Shown here piece after piece: positions 44,388 through 54,535 of a stretch of 64,000 bases of DNA. Positions within the stretch are counted from its first letter, which is position 1, and every line of letters begins with the position of its first letter. The notes under the pieces are model-generated. The model was not told where the DNA came from, did not search any database, and saw only the letters and a program-made list of their open reading frames with translations. Position numbers and translations under genes: made by a program. This stretch comes from Anaeromyxobacter oryzae (GTDB taxonomy: Bacteria; Myxococcota; Myxococcia; Myxococcales; Anaeromyxobacteraceae): NCBI RefSeq assembly GCF_023169945.1, contig NZ_AP025591.1, forward strand, positions 5,142,481-5,206,480, given 5' to 3'.

Positions 44388-45785
44388 CTACCGCCGCCGC
44401 TTCCCGCCCCAGGAACCGACGAGCTTCGGCTTCGCCGAGCCACCCGCGGCGCCGCCACCCTGCGGCGCGTGCCCACCGCCGCGCGCCGCGTGCCCACCGC
44501 CGCTCGCGGCGCCGCTCGCGCGCGCGGCTCCGCCTCCGCCACCGCCACCGCGCCGGGCGTTGTGCGCCGCAGCGCGGCGCCGGTTCCGGTTGAAGCCGGC
44601 GGGCTGGGCTCCGGCGCCGGGGCTCGCCTGCGCCTCGGCGCTGCGCTTCAGCTCGGCCTGGAACGTTGCGCGGTCGCGCGGCACCTCCACCTTCGGCAGC
44701 GCCTTCCGCGTGAGGCCCTCGATGTCCCTGAGGAGCGGCAGCTCCTCGGGCGAGGCGAAGCTCGAGGCCCGCCCGCTCGCGGCCATGCGCGCGGTCCGGC
44801 CCACGCGGTGGACGTAGTCCTCGGGCACGTGCGGCAGGTCGAAGTTCACGACGTGCCCGATCTCGGCGACGTCGATCCCGCGGGCGGCGATGTCCGTCGC
44901 GACGAGCACCCGGTACGTCCCGTCCTTGAAGCCGTCGAGCGCCATCCGGCGCTGCGCCTGGGAGCGGTCCGCGTGGATCCGCGCGACCTTGTGGCCGGCG
45001 CGCTGGAGCACCTTCGCCACCTTGTCGGCGCGGCGCTTCGTGCGGGTGAAGACGAGGGTCGAGAGCTCGTCGTCCTCGAGCAGCGCGAGGAGGAGCGGCA
45101 GCTTCTCGTGCTGCCCGGGGTGGAAGACCTGCTGCTCGGCGCGCTCCGCGGTCGTCCCGCTGCGCGCCACCTCGACCTTTGCGGGATCCCTCAGGTGGGC
45201 GCGCGCGAAGTCGGCGACCTCGCCCGCCATCGTGGCGGAGAAGAGCAGCGTCTGGCGGACCTTCGGTAGCCGGGACAGGATCCGCGTGAGCTGCGGCTTG
45301 AACCCCATGTCCAGCATGCGGTCGGCCTCGTCGAGCACGAGGACCTCGATCCCGTCGAGGCGGGCGGTGCCCTGCTGCAGGTGATCGACGAGGCGGCCGG
45401 GCGTGGCGACGACGACCTCGTGCTCGCGGAGCGTGCGCGTCTGGTTGCCCATCCCGACGCCGCCGATGACGAGCGCGCCGCGGACGTGGAGCGTCTTCCC
45501 GAACCGCTCGAGCTGCTCCTCGATCTGGACCGCGAGCTCGCGGGTCGGCGCGAGCACGAGCGCGCGCGGCCCCGGCCGCCCGGGGCGCGCCGCGAGCCGC
45601 TCGACGATGGGGAGGAGGAACGCGGCGGTCTTGCCGGTGCCGGTGGCCGCGGTGCCGATGACGTCCTTGCCGGCGAGGGCCGGCGGGATCGCCTGCGCCT
45701 GGATCGGGGTGGGGTGCTCGAAGCCGGCGCGCTCGAGGGCGTGCAGGATCTTCTCGGAGAGCTTCAGGTCTCTGAACGTGGTCAA
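44388..45785 (-). CDS. DEAD-box RNA helicase (RhlE-like)
   Basis: A 465-residue helicase core with all motifs: Q motif (GFEHPTPIQAQAIP), Walker A ATGTGKT, PTRELA, DEAD (VLDEADRMLD), SAT (LFSATM), ARGID and HRVGRTAR. The C-terminus is a glycine/arginine-rich tail (RRGGGGGGGAARASG) of the kind that binds RNA. It unwinds RNA using ATP, typically in ribosome assembly or mRNA decay. No ATG or GTG precedes the conserved FRDLKLSEK start, so TTG 45785 is the likeliest codon; no strong ribosome site is seen. Confidence 0.92.
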   Translation of the reverse strand: MTTFRDLKLSEKILHALERAGFEHPTPIQAQAIPPALAGKDVIGTAATGTGKTAAFLLPIVERLAARPGRPGPRALVLAPTRELAVQIEEQLERFGKTLHVRGALVIGGVGMGNQTRTLREHEVVVATPGRLVDHLQQGTARLDGIEVLVLDEADRMLDMGFKPQLTRILSRLPKVRQTLLFSATMAGEVADFARAHLRDPAKVEVARSGTTAERAEQQVFHPGQHEKLPLLLALLEDDELSTLVFTRTKRRADKVAKVLQRAGHKVARIHADRSQAQRRMALDGFKDGTYRVLVATDIAARGIDVAEIGHVVNFDLPHVPEDYVHRVGRTARMAASGRASSFASPEELPLLRDIEGLTRKALPKVEVPRDRATFQAELKRSAEAQASPGAGAQPAGFNRNRRRAAAHNARRGGGGGGGAARASGAASGGGHAARGGGHAPQGGGAAGGSAKPKLVGSWGGKRRR

Positions 45786-45886
45786 GCCGGGCAATATAGC
45801 GGCGCGGCGCACCGGGCGCGAGTGCGGCAGCGGGCGCTCGGTGGGAGCGGCGACCTGCCGCCCCCGGCGAGGAGCGGGCCCGGACG

Positions 45887-47443
45887 TCAGCGGCGCCGCG
45901 TCCGGAGCGCGTCCTCGAGGCGGTCGAGCGGCACCGGCTTCGCGAGGTGGGCGTCGAATCCCGCCTCGAGCGCGGCGCGGCGATCGTCGGGGAGCGCGTA
46001 GCCCGAGATCGCCACGAGGTCGACGGCCGCGAGCGCGGGGTCGGCTCGGATCGCCCGCGCGACCGCGTACCCGTCCATGCCGGGGAGCCCGAGGTCGCAC
46101 AGGATCAGGTCCGGGCGGAAGGCGCGCGCGCGGGCCAGCCCCGTCACGCCGTCGTGCGCGACCGCGACCTCGTGCTCGCCCATCTCGAGGAGGAGCCGCA
46201 GCGTCTCGGCCGCGTCCACGTTGTCCTCGATGACGAGCACGCGCCGCCGCGTGGGGCGCGGCGGCGGCGGGCCGGACCCAGCCGCGGACGCCGCCTCCGA
46301 GACGAGCGGCAGCAGCACCTCGAACTCCGCGCCTCGACCCGTCCCGGCGCTCCGGGCCGACACGTCGCCGCCGTGCAGGAGCGCGAGCCCCTTCACGAGC
46401 GCGAGGCCGAGGCCGAGGCCGCCGCTGCTGCGGTGGAGGCTCTCGTCGGCCTGCGTGAACGGGTGGAACAGCCGGCCGAGCATCGCCGGCGTGATCCCGA
46501 TGCCGGTGTCCTCGACGCGGATGCGCGCGCGCCGGTCGGGGGCCGCGTCCACGGTGACGCGGACGCGGCCGCCCGGCGCCGTGAACTTGGCCGCGTTCTG
46601 GAGAAGGTTCCCGATGATCTGGGCGATCCGCGTGGGGTCCGCGTCGACGGCGAGCGGGCGGTCCGGCCCGCGCAGCTCGAGGGCGACGCCGCGGGCGTCG
46701 AGCAGCGGCCGGTGATCCTCCACCGCGCGCCGGACCGCGTCGGCGAGATCGAGCCGCTCGCGGCGGAGGTGCACCTTCCCGCGGGAGATCCGGGTGAGGT
46801 CGAGGAGGTCGTCGACGAGGCGCGTGAGGTGGCCGACCTGGCGCCCGATGACGGCGCGCGCCGCCCCGGCCCGCTCGCTGCCGGGGGCGGCGCGGTCCAG
46901 GAGCTCGAGGGCGTTCAGGACCGGGGCGAGCGGGTTCCGCAGCTCGTGGGAGAGCACGCCGAGGAACTCGGTCTTCCGCCGGGACTCCTCCTCGAGCTGC
47001 GCGTTCAGCCGCTCGAGCTCGGCGGTCCGCTCGCGCACCCGCACGTCGAGCTCGTCGCGGGATCGCCGGAGCTCCTCCTCGACGTCCTTTCGGTCGGTGA
47101 TGTCGGTGATGACGCCGACGAGCCAGCGGCTGCCGTCCGCGTCGACGTGGAGGGACTTCCGGGTGAGGATGACGTGGCGCCGCCCGGAGGAGTCGGTGAA
47201 GCGCTCCTCGTTCTCGTTCAGCTCGCCGGTGCGGAACACGGCGTCGTCCTTGCTCCAGAAGACGCGCGCCTCGCTCTCGGGGAAGAAGTCGTGATCCGAC
47301 TTCCCGAGCAGCCGCTCCCGCGGGAGCCCCATGAACCGGCAGTACGCGTCGTTCAGGAGCACCCAGCGGTGCGCCTCGTCCTTGACGAACACCGGGTTCG
47401 GGAGGGTCTCGAGGACGCTCTCGAACAGATGGCCGGGGACCAT
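45887..47443 (-). CDS. PAS hybrid histidine kinase with receiver
   Basis: A 518-residue soluble sensor kinase. An N-terminal PAS domain (5-120; LPNPVFVKDEAHRWVLLND) is followed by a coiled-coil, a kinase (H-box LSHELRNPLAPV; N box NLLQNAAKF; DTGIGI; GLGLGL) and a C-terminal receiver (VIEDN, acceptor Asp in CDLGLPGMDG, Lys in LAKPV). It has no membrane helix, so PAS should sense a cytoplasmic cue. It lies about 100 bases upstream of the helicase on the same strand. Confidence 0.92.
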   Translation of the reverse strand: MVPGHLFESVLETLPNPVFVKDEAHRWVLLNDAYCRFMGLPRERLLGKSDHDFFPESEARVFWSKDDAVFRTGELNENEERFTDSSGRRHVILTRKSLHVDADGSRWLVGVITDITDRKDVEEELRRSRDELDVRVRERTAELERLNAQLEEESRRKTEFLGVLSHELRNPLAPVLNALELLDRAAPGSERAGAARAVIGRQVGHLTRLVDDLLDLTRISRGKVHLRRERLDLADAVRRAVEDHRPLLDARGVALELRGPDRPLAVDADPTRIAQIIGNLLQNAAKFTAPGGRVRVTVDAAPDRRARIRVEDTGIGITPAMLGRLFHPFTQADESLHRSSGGLGLGLALVKGLALLHGGDVSARSAGTGRGAEFEVLLPLVSEAASAAGSGPPPPRPTRRRVLVIEDNVDAAETLRLLLEMGEHEVAVAHDGVTGLARARAFRPDLILCDLGLPGMDGYAVARAIRADPALAAVDLVAISGYALPDDRRAALEAGFDAHLAKPVPLDRLEDALRTRRR

Positions 47444-47554
47444 GACCGAGGGCGTATCACGCCTCGGGGTGTGACGCTCGCGGTGCCGGGAGGGCGACCG
47501 GTTGGCCGGTGGGGGTAACCCGTTGGTGGTGCGACCAAATGGCGCCGCGGCGCG

Positions 47555-48643
47555 TCAGGCGGGCCCTGCCTCGGCGTTGAACCCGGCCTCCGCCACGCGC
47601 CGCGCGCGGACGCTGGCGGCGAGGGCGTCGAGAGCGCGGACGGTGTCTTCCCAGCCGATGCAGCCGTCGGTGATGCTCTGGCCGTAGGTGAGGGGCTTCC
47701 CCGCCACGAGGTCCTGGCGCCCCGCGACGAGGTGGCTCTCGATCATCACCCCGATGATCCGCTCCTCGCCCCGCGCGACCTGGGCGGCGACGTCGGCGCA
47801 GACCGGGATCTGGTTCTCCGGCTTCTTGCTCGAGTTCGCGTGGCTCGCGTCGATCATGAGGCGCTGGGCGAGGCCGGCCTTCGCGATCGACTGGCAGGCG
47901 GCCTCCACGCTCGCCGCGTCGAAGTTCGGCGCCTTCCCGCCCCGCAGGATGATGTGGCAGTCCTCGTTCCCGTTCGTCGACACGATGGCGGAGTGGCCGC
48001 CCTTCGTGACCGACAGGAAGTGGTGCGGCTGCTGGGCTGCCTTGATGGCGTCGATGGCGATCCGGACGTTGCCGTCGGTGCCGTTCTTGAAGCCCACCGG
48101 GCACGAGAGCCCCGAGGCGAGCTCGCGGTGCACCTGGCTCTCGGTCGTGCGCGCGCCGATCGCGCCCCACGACACGAGGTCCGCGATGTACTGCGGCGTG
48201 ATCATGTCGAGGTACTCGCACCCCGCGGGCACGCCGAGCTCGTTGATGTCGAGGAGCAGCTCGCGCGCGAGGCGCAGGCCGCGGTTGATCTGGAAGCTGC
48301 CGTCGAGGTCAGGGTCGTTGATGAGGCCCTTCCAGCCGACGGTCGTGCGCGGCTTCTCGAAGTAGACGCGCATCACGATCACGAGGTCCGCGGCGTGCCG
48401 GCGGCGCTCCTCGAGGAGGCGGGCGGCGTACTCCTTGGCCGCCCGCACGTCGTGGATCGAGCAGGGCCCGACGACCACCACCAGGCGATCGTCCATCCCG
48501 TGCAGCACGCGGTGGATCGCCTGGCGCGTGTCGTGGACGAGCGTCGACGCCTTCTCGGTGCAGGGGAACTCGCGGATGAGGTGGGATGGAGGCGCGAGCT
48601 CCTTGATGTCGCGGATCCGGAGGTCGTCGGTGGTGAAGGGCAT
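47555..48643 (-). CDS. 3-deoxy-7-phosphoheptulonate synthase, class I
   Basis: A 362-residue DAHP synthase of the AroF/AroG/AroH type, which joins PEP and erythrose 4-phosphate in the first step of the shikimate pathway. Motifs include VVVGPCSIHD, PRTTVGWKGL, GARTTESQ, GFKNGTDGN and IDASHANS, together covering the metal and substrate sites. The length is that of the feedback-regulated class, but the sensitive amino acid cannot be read. ATG 48643 (MPFTTDDL) is chosen over an upstream ATG at 48679, which would add 12 residues with no ribosome site. Confidence 0.95.
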   Translation of the reverse strand: MPFTTDDLRIRDIKELAPPSHLIREFPCTEKASTLVHDTRQAIHRVLHGMDDRLVVVVGPCSIHDVRAAKEYAARLLEERRRHAADLVIVMRVYFEKPRTTVGWKGLINDPDLDGSFQINRGLRLARELLLDINELGVPAGCEYLDMITPQYIADLVSWGAIGARTTESQVHRELASGLSCPVGFKNGTDGNVRIAIDAIKAAQQPHHFLSVTKGGHSAIVSTNGNEDCHIILRGGKAPNFDAASVEAACQSIAKAGLAQRLMIDASHANSSKKPENQIPVCADVAAQVARGEERIIGVMIESHLVAGRQDLVAGKPLTYGQSITDGCIGWEDTVRALDALAASVRARRVAEAGFNAEAGPA

Positions 48644-48718
48644 GGGCGCTCGGCGAGGGGTGAAGCAACCATCGTACACCGGAGCGCGCCGCTCCGCCCG
48701 CGAGCGCCGGCTCGCCGC

Positions 48719-50701
48719 TCAGCCGCGGTCGTACCGCAACCGGAGCCACACCTCGCGCCCGTTGCCCGGGAGCGGCGCGTGGCCGCCGGGGTACGGCTGG
48801 ACGAAGAGGGTGCCCTGGTCGAGCGCGTCGCGGACGCCGATGCCGAGCTCGACGCCCTTCGCGCCCACGTTCTCCCAGCCCGTGAACAGATCCAGGTAGA
48901 CGCGGGCGCCGACCCGGCCGGCGGCCGGCTCGCCGGGAGCCTCGGTCCCGTCGTACGCGGCCCGCGAGGACAGGACCGTCACGGCGGGCGAGACGAACAT
49001 GCCGTGAAACGGCCGGACCTGCCCGGAGGCGACGACCTTGTGGCCCGCGAAGCCGACGAGGAGGCCGGGGTCGCCCGCGACGGCGTAGGCGGGGACGCGG
49101 TTCTTCCCGCGCGCGGAGTAGAACGAGTACGAGACGAGGGCCGAGTTGCCGCCGCGGCGGACGTGGAGCTCCGCCTCGACGCCGCGGCTGCCCGTGCGAT
49201 CCTCGTTCGAGTAGGCCTCGGACCCGTCGAACGCGAACACGATCGGCCGCAGGACCGTGACGTCGAACACGTTCGCGACCGCGTACACGGCGTCGGACAG
49301 CTGCCACCCGACCTCGGCCTCGAACGTCCACGTCCGCTCGGGGCGGATCGGCTCGGACGCGAGGTTCACGTTCTCGATCGACGGCGCGCGGAACGCGCCG
49401 CTCGCGAGGAGCTTCACGTGCACGAGGTCGAAGACGCGGGTGAGCGCGAGGCGCGGGACGAAGGCGGAGCCGAACGCGCTGTGGTGCTCGGCGCGGACGC
49501 CGGCGAGCAGGTTCACCCAGTCCGTGTCCGCGGCGACCTCGAGGAACCCCGCCACGTTCGTGCTCGTGGTCGTCCGCTTGCCCTGGTACGAGAGGAGGCC
49601 GTTCGCGAAGTCGTTCACGCGGCCCTGCTCCGCGTAGGCCTCGGCGCCCGCGACCACGCTCGCTCCGGTGACGGTGTCCCACGCGGCGGCGAGCCGGCCG
49701 GTGACGCGCTGGTTCGTGACGTCGTAGTAGAAGTCCGGGAGGTCCGGCGCCGTGGACTGCCAGGGCTGCTCCCAGCGGTAGGTCAGCTGCGGCGTGAGCG
49801 TCAGCCGGTCGGTGAGCTCGAGCGCGGCGCGCGCGTCGACGGCGGCGGAGCGCCACCGGACGGACACGTTCCGCGGGGCCACCGCGTCGTATCCGTCGCC
49901 GGCGACGACGCGGTAGTCGTCGTACAGCGCGCGGACGTCCAGCGCCTTCCAGGTGACGCGCGCCGTGACCGTCGCCGGCGTCACGCGCGACGCGCCGGCC
50001 AGGTCGACCTGCCCGCCGCCGAAGTCGGTGTAGGTCCGGTCGCTGCGGACGCCCGTCGCGAGCGCCGCCGTCGCGCCCATCTGCACGCCGCCCGCGGTCG
50101 TCCCCGCCGCGGCGGTGAGCCCGCTCGTGGACGTCGCCCGCGCGACGCGGGCGCCCGTCGCGGAGACGCCGACGCCCTCGAGGTGCGTCGCGCGCGTGAC
50201 GACGTTCACGACGGCGAGCTCGGCGTGGCCGCCGTAGAGCGCCGAGCCCGGCCCGCGGATGATCTCGATCCGGTCGAGCTGATCGACGGGGATGTGCTCC
50301 CCGAGCTGGAACGCACCGTACGAGAGGTCGTTCAGCTCGATGCCGTCCACGAGGTAGAGGATCTTCCCCTCCTGGCCCCAGATGCCGCGAAACCCGGCGC
50401 CGAGCCCGTTCGACACGTCGACGCCGAGCTGGAACCCGGGCACGCGCGCCAGGACCTCGGCGAGATCGCGAGCGCCGCTCGCGAGGAGGTCCTCGCGGGT
50501 CAGGATCGTGACGACGCCCGGCGTCTCGCGGAGCCGCCGCATCCGGCTCGTCGCCACCGACGTCTCGCGATCGAGCGCCGACTCGAGCTCCTGCATGGTC
50601 TGCTCGTCCGGATCGACGGCCCCCTGCGGCGGCGTGCCGGCGCGGGCGGCGGGCGCGGCGAGGAGCGCGGCGAGCACGGCGGCGAGGCGCGGCGTCGGCA
50701 T
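48719..50701 (-). CDS. TonB-dependent receptor
   Basis: A 660-residue outer-membrane receptor. A signal peptide (1-21) precedes a plug domain (about 50-165; TPGVVTILTREDLLASGARDLAEVL and RIEIIRGPGSALYGGHA are diagnostic), then a beta-barrel of alternating hydrophobic strands ending GREVWLRLRYDRG. It should take up a metal chelate, vitamin or other nutrient with TonB energy. A GGAGGGAC site precedes ATG 50701. No TonB or binding-protein partner is adjacent; the ligand is unknown. Confidence 0.92.
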   Translation of the reverse strand: MPTPRLAAVLAALLAAPAARAGTPPQGAVDPDEQTMQELESALDRETSVATSRMRRLRETPGVVTILTREDLLASGARDLAEVLARVPGFQLGVDVSNGLGAGFRGIWGQEGKILYLVDGIELNDLSYGAFQLGEHIPVDQLDRIEIIRGPGSALYGGHAELAVVNVVTRATHLEGVGVSATGARVARATSTSGLTAAAGTTAGGVQMGATAALATGVRSDRTYTDFGGGQVDLAGASRVTPATVTARVTWKALDVRALYDDYRVVAGDGYDAVAPRNVSVRWRSAAVDARAALELTDRLTLTPQLTYRWEQPWQSTAPDLPDFYYDVTNQRVTGRLAAAWDTVTGASVVAGAEAYAEQGRVNDFANGLLSYQGKRTTTSTNVAGFLEVAADTDWVNLLAGVRAEHHSAFGSAFVPRLALTRVFDLVHVKLLASGAFRAPSIENVNLASEPIRPERTWTFEAEVGWQLSDAVYAVANVFDVTVLRPIVFAFDGSEAYSNEDRTGSRGVEAELHVRRGGNSALVSYSFYSARGKNRVPAYAVAGDPGLLVGFAGHKVVASGQVRPFHGMFVSPAVTVLSSRAAYDGTEAPGEPAAGRVGARVYLDLFTGWENVGAKGVELGIGVRDALDQGTLFVQPYPGGHAPLPGNGREVWLRLRYDRG

Positions 50702-51061
50702 GTGTCCCTCCGGGACTGGCGGGCGGAGGTCACGCGCGGCGAGGTCGAGCTGGCCTCGCCGCGCGTCGACCCGGCCCGGACGGGATCGCTTGTTTCACGT
50801 CCGGAGACGTCGCGGCATCCCGGACGGGAGGTACGCGCGGCGCAATCCGGTGTAGGCGGAGGTGCCCGGGTTCCTCGAGCCGCATCCCGGGTCCCGCTCG
50901 TCCTCCCGGTCGGGAGCGGGCCCGGGAGCGGGCGCGCCTGGCGCTCGGTCGCCTCGCCGGCACGCCCCCGCGCGACTGCCTCACGGCGCGTGGCAGGGGC
51001 CGCGCCACGGCGATAAGCCAGAGGGACCAACCCGCGCCCTCAGGTGGCGGGCACTCCTGCG
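50702..51061. other. Divergent promoter region with GC-rich hairpins
   Basis: About 360 bases between the TonB receptor and the triple-receiver kinase. It holds short palindromic runs such as CGGGAGCGGGCCCGGGAGCG near 50910-50930, but no gene. A bidirectional promoter is expected here; no clear -10 is seen. Confidence 0.45.
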
Positions 51062-54000
51062 ATGCTCCGCGACGCCCCCGACGAGAACTCGTCCTTCCGC
51101 CGGCTGCTCAACCGCACGGTCGCGCTGCCGCTCGTGCTGCTGTCGCTCGTCTGCGTCGCGTTCATCGCGCAGATCGTCCACCTGCGGAACCTGAACCGCT
51201 GGGTCGACCACACCGACCGGGTCCTCGCGCAGACGAACCACGTCCAGAAGCTCTTCCTCGACTCCGAGACCGGCCTCCGGGGGTTCCTGCTCACGCACGC
51301 GCAAGTGTTCCTCGAGCCCTACAACGCCTCGCAGGCCGCCCTCCCGGCGGAGCTGCACCGCCTCCGCGAGCTGGCCTCCGACAACCCTGGGCAGGTCGCG
51401 CGCGTGGACGAGGTCTCGACGCGCTGGGATCGGTGGACGACGACGGCGCGGGCGCGGATCGCCCGGGACGAGAGCCGGCAGCCGATCACGCTCGAGGAGG
51501 CCGAGGAGGGCAAGGGGATCATGGACGGCCTCCGCGCGCTGATGGCGGACTTCATCGAGACGGAGCAGGCCCTCCGGGTCGAGCGGAGCCGCGACGCGGA
51601 CACGGCGGGGCGTACGGCGCTCTGGGGATCGGCGCTCCTCGCGCTCTCGACCGGGGCCGGCATCGCGGTGTCCGGGCGTCGGCGGCTCGTCGGCCTCGCG
51701 GCGCGACACGAGGCGGCGCTCTCCGCCGAGCAGCGGCAGTCCGAGGTGCTCCGGCTGCAGGAGTGGGTGAGCAGCGGGCGCGCGCAGCTTGCGGACGTGG
51801 TGCGCGGCGATCTCGGGGAGCAGGCGCTCGCGGCGAGGCTCCTCGCCGAGATCGCGCGCTACGTCCAGGCGCAGGTCGGGGTGCTCTACGCGGCGCCGGA
51901 CGCGGAGGGGCCGCTCGCGCGCGCCGCGACGATCGGCTGCGCGGAGGGCGACGGCGCGCCGCCGGCGACGGTGCAGCCAGGCGAGTCCTGGGTGGGGCGG
52001 GTCGCGGAGGAGAATCGCGTCGTCGAGCTCGACGACGTGCCGGCGGATCACGTGAAGATCGCGACCGGGACGGGGCGGTCGAGCCCGCGCCACCTCGTCG
52101 TCGCCCCGCTCACGGCGAGCGGCCGCGTCACGGGTGTCGTGGAGCTGGGGTTCCTCGCGGCGCCGGAGGCCCGCGTCCTCGAGTACCTCCGCGCCGCCAC
52201 GGAGGTCGGCGGCGGCGCGCTCCGCTCGGCGCGGTACCGCGCCCATCTCCAGCTGCTCCTCGTGCAGACCCGGCGCCAGGCCGAGGACCTCCAGACCCAG
52301 CAGGAGGAGCTCCGCGTCGCGAACGAGGAGCTGCAGGAGCAGAGCCGCACGCTGCAGCAGTCCCAGGCGCAGCTCGAGGCGCAGCAGGAGGAGCTCAGGG
52401 TCTCGAACGCGCAGCTCGAAGAGCAGACGCGCCAGCTCGAGGCGCAGCGCGACGATCTCGAGCACGCCCAGGCGGGCCTCGTCGAGAAGGCCGATCTGCT
52501 GGCCCGCGCGAACCAGTACAAGTCCGAGTTCCTCGCGAACATGAGCCACGAGCTGCGGACGCCGCTGAACAGCACGCTCATCCTCGCGAAGCTGCTCGCC
52601 GACAACCGCGGCGCGAACCTCACGCCGGAGCAGGTCCGCTACGCGGAGACGATCCACTCCGCCGGCAACGACCTGCTCGAGCTCATCAACGACATCCTCG
52701 ACCTGTCCCGGATCGAGGCGGGCCGGCTCGATCTCAAGCCGGAGCGCGTCCGGCTGGCCGCGGCGGTCGACTCGCTCGCGCGGCAGTTCGAGCCGATGGC
52801 GCGCCAGAAGGGGCTCGGCTTCTCCGCGCAGGTGGATCCCGCGCTGGCGGACACCTTCGAGACCGATCTCCAGCGGCTGCAGCAGATCCTGAAGAACCTG
52901 CTCTCGAACGCCATCAAGTTCACCGAGCGCGGGGAGGTGACCCTGCGGGTCTCGCCGTCCGGCCGGGACCGGGTCGCGTTCGTCGTGCGCGACACCGGGA
53001 TCGGCATCGCGCGGGCGGACCTGGCCGTGATCTTCGAGGCCTTCCGGCAGCTCGACGGGAGCACGCACCGCCAGTACGGCGGGACCGGGCTCGGCCTCAC
53101 GATCTCCCGGGACCTCGCGCGCCGGCTCGGCGGGGACGTGTTCGTGGAGAGCACGCCGGGGGAGGGGAGCACGTTCAGCCTGGTCCTGCCGCTCCGGCTC
53201 GGCGCCGACCTCCCCCCGCCGCGGCCGGCGCTCGCGGCGCCCGCGCCAGTGCCCGCTCCGGCGCCGGACGCCCCGCCGTCGCCGCCCCGCGCGCGCCGGG
53301 CGGCCGTACCGTCCGTGCCGGACGATCGCGACGGCCTCGCTCCGGGGACGCGCTCCCTCCTCGTCATCGAGGACGATCCGCGGTTCTCGCAGATCCTCCG
53401 CGACCTCGCCCACGAGCAGGAGTTCCGGTGCCTCGTCGCCCCCACCGGCGCCGAGGGGTTCGAGCTCGCGCGCCGGTTCGGCCCGAGCGCGATCGTCCTC
53501 GACGTGAACCTGCCGGACGAGTCCGGCCTCGCCGTGCTCGAGAAGCTGAAGCGGAGCGCGGAGACGCGCCACATCCCGGTCCACGTCGTGTCCGTCGTGG
53601 ACTACACCCAGCGCGCGCTCGAGATGGGCGCGGTCGGCTACGCGCTCAAGCCCGTGAAGCGGGAAGAGCTGGCCGAGGCGATCCGCAAGCTCGAGGAGAA
53701 GTTCGCGCAGCGGACGCGTCGCGTCCTCGTCGTGGAGGACGCCGAGGCGCAGCGCGAGAGCCTCCGCGCACTGCTCCAGAGCGAGGGCGTCGAGATCGTG
53801 CCCGTCGCGACGGCGGGCGAGGCGCTCGGCGAGCTGCGGAGCGGCACCTTCGACTGCATGGTCCTCGACGTCGGGCTCCCGGACATCTCGGGGTACGAGC
53901 TGCTCGAGCGGATGTCGGAGGACGCCGCGTTCTCGTTCCCGCCGGTGATCGTCTACACGGGGCGGGCGCTCTCGGCCGAGGAGGAGGTCCGGCTGCGGCG

Positions 54001-54535
54001 GTACTCCACGTCGGTGGTCATCAAGGGGGCGCGGTCGCCGGAGCGGCTCCTCGACGAGGTGACGCTGTTCATGCACCGCGTCGAGGCCTCCCTCCCGCGC
54101 GAGCAGCAGCGGCTGCTCCGGGAGGCCCGGAACCGCGAGGCGGTCTTCGACGGCCGGCGCGTGTTGCTCGTCGAGGACGACGTGCGCAACATCTTCGCGC
54201 TGACGAGCGTCCTCGAGCCGAAGGGCGCCCGGCTCGACATCGCGCGGAACGGCCGCGAGGCGCTCGACGCGCTCGCCCGCGCCGCCGATGCGGAGGCTCC
54301 GGGCGTCGACCTCGTGCTCATGGACGTCATGATGCCGGTGATGGACGGGCTCACCGCGATCCGCGAGATCCGCGGTCGCCCCGGGTGGCGAAAGCTCCCC
54401 ATCATCGCGCTGACCGCGAAGGCGATGGCCGACGACCGCGACCGGTGCCTCGAGGCCGGCGCGAACGACTACATCGCGAAGCCGCTCGACGTCGAGAAGC
54501 TCCTGTCCCTCATGCGGGTCTGGATGCCGAGATGA
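51062..54535 (+). CDS. CHASE3-GAF hybrid kinase with three receivers
   Basis: An approximately 1157-residue sensor. Two membrane helices (about 20-40 and 180-200) frame a CHASE3-type periplasmic loop; a GAF domain (about 230-385), a long Gln/Glu-rich coiled-coil (about 390-480), a kinase (H-box MSHELRTPLNS, His about 495; DTGIGI; GTGLGLTI) and then three receivers: LLVIEDDPRF..., VLVVEDAEAQ... and VLLVEDDVRN..., the last with acceptor in MDVMMPVMDG and Lys in IAKPL. The middle receiver lacks the normal KP motif (VIKGARSP). The stop overlaps cheR by 4 bases. ATG 51062 and GTG 51044 are both possible. Confidence 0.9.
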   Translation: MLRDAPDENSSFRRLLNRTVALPLVLLSLVCVAFIAQIVHLRNLNRWVDHTDRVLAQTNHVQKLFLDSETGLRGFLLTHAQVFLEPYNASQAALPAELHRLRELASDNPGQVARVDEVSTRWDRWTTTARARIARDESRQPITLEEAEEGKGIMDGLRALMADFIETEQALRVERSRDADTAGRTALWGSALLALSTGAGIAVSGRRRLVGLAARHEAALSAEQRQSEVLRLQEWVSSGRAQLADVVRGDLGEQALAARLLAEIARYVQAQVGVLYAAPDAEGPLARAATIGCAEGDGAPPATVQPGESWVGRVAEENRVVELDDVPADHVKIATGTGRSSPRHLVVAPLTASGRVTGVVELGFLAAPEARVLEYLRAATEVGGGALRSARYRAHLQLLLVQTRRQAEDLQTQQEELRVANEELQEQSRTLQQSQAQLEAQQEELRVSNAQLEEQTRQLEAQRDDLEHAQAGLVEKADLLARANQYKSEFLANMSHELRTPLNSTLILAKLLADNRGANLTPEQVRYAETIHSAGNDLLELINDILDLSRIEAGRLDLKPERVRLAAAVDSLARQFEPMARQKGLGFSAQVDPALADTFETDLQRLQQILKNLLSNAIKFTERGEVTLRVSPSGRDRVAFVVRDTGIGIARADLAVIFEAFRQLDGSTHRQYGGTGLGLTISRDLARRLGGDVFVESTPGEGSTFSLVLPLRLGADLPPPRPALAAPAPVPAPAPDAPPSPPRARRAAVPSVPDDRDGLAPGTRSLLVIEDDPRFSQILRDLAHEQEFRCLVAPTGAEGFELARRFGPSAIVLDVNLPDESGLAVLEKLKRSAETRHIPVHVVSVVDYTQRALEMGAVGYALKPVKREELAEAIRKLEEKFAQRTRRVLVVEDAEAQRESLRALLQSEGVEIVPVATAGEALGELRSGTFDCMVLDVGLPDISGYELLERMSEDAAFSFPPVIVYTGRALSAEEEVRLRRYSTSVVIKGARSPERLLDEVTLFMHRVEASLPREQQRLLREARNREAVFDGRRVLLVEDDVRNIFALTSVLEPKGARLDIARNGREALDALARAADAEAPGVDLVLMDVMMPVMDGLTAIREIRGRPGWRKLPIIALTAKAMADDRDRCLEAGANDYIAKPLDVEKLLSLMRVWMPR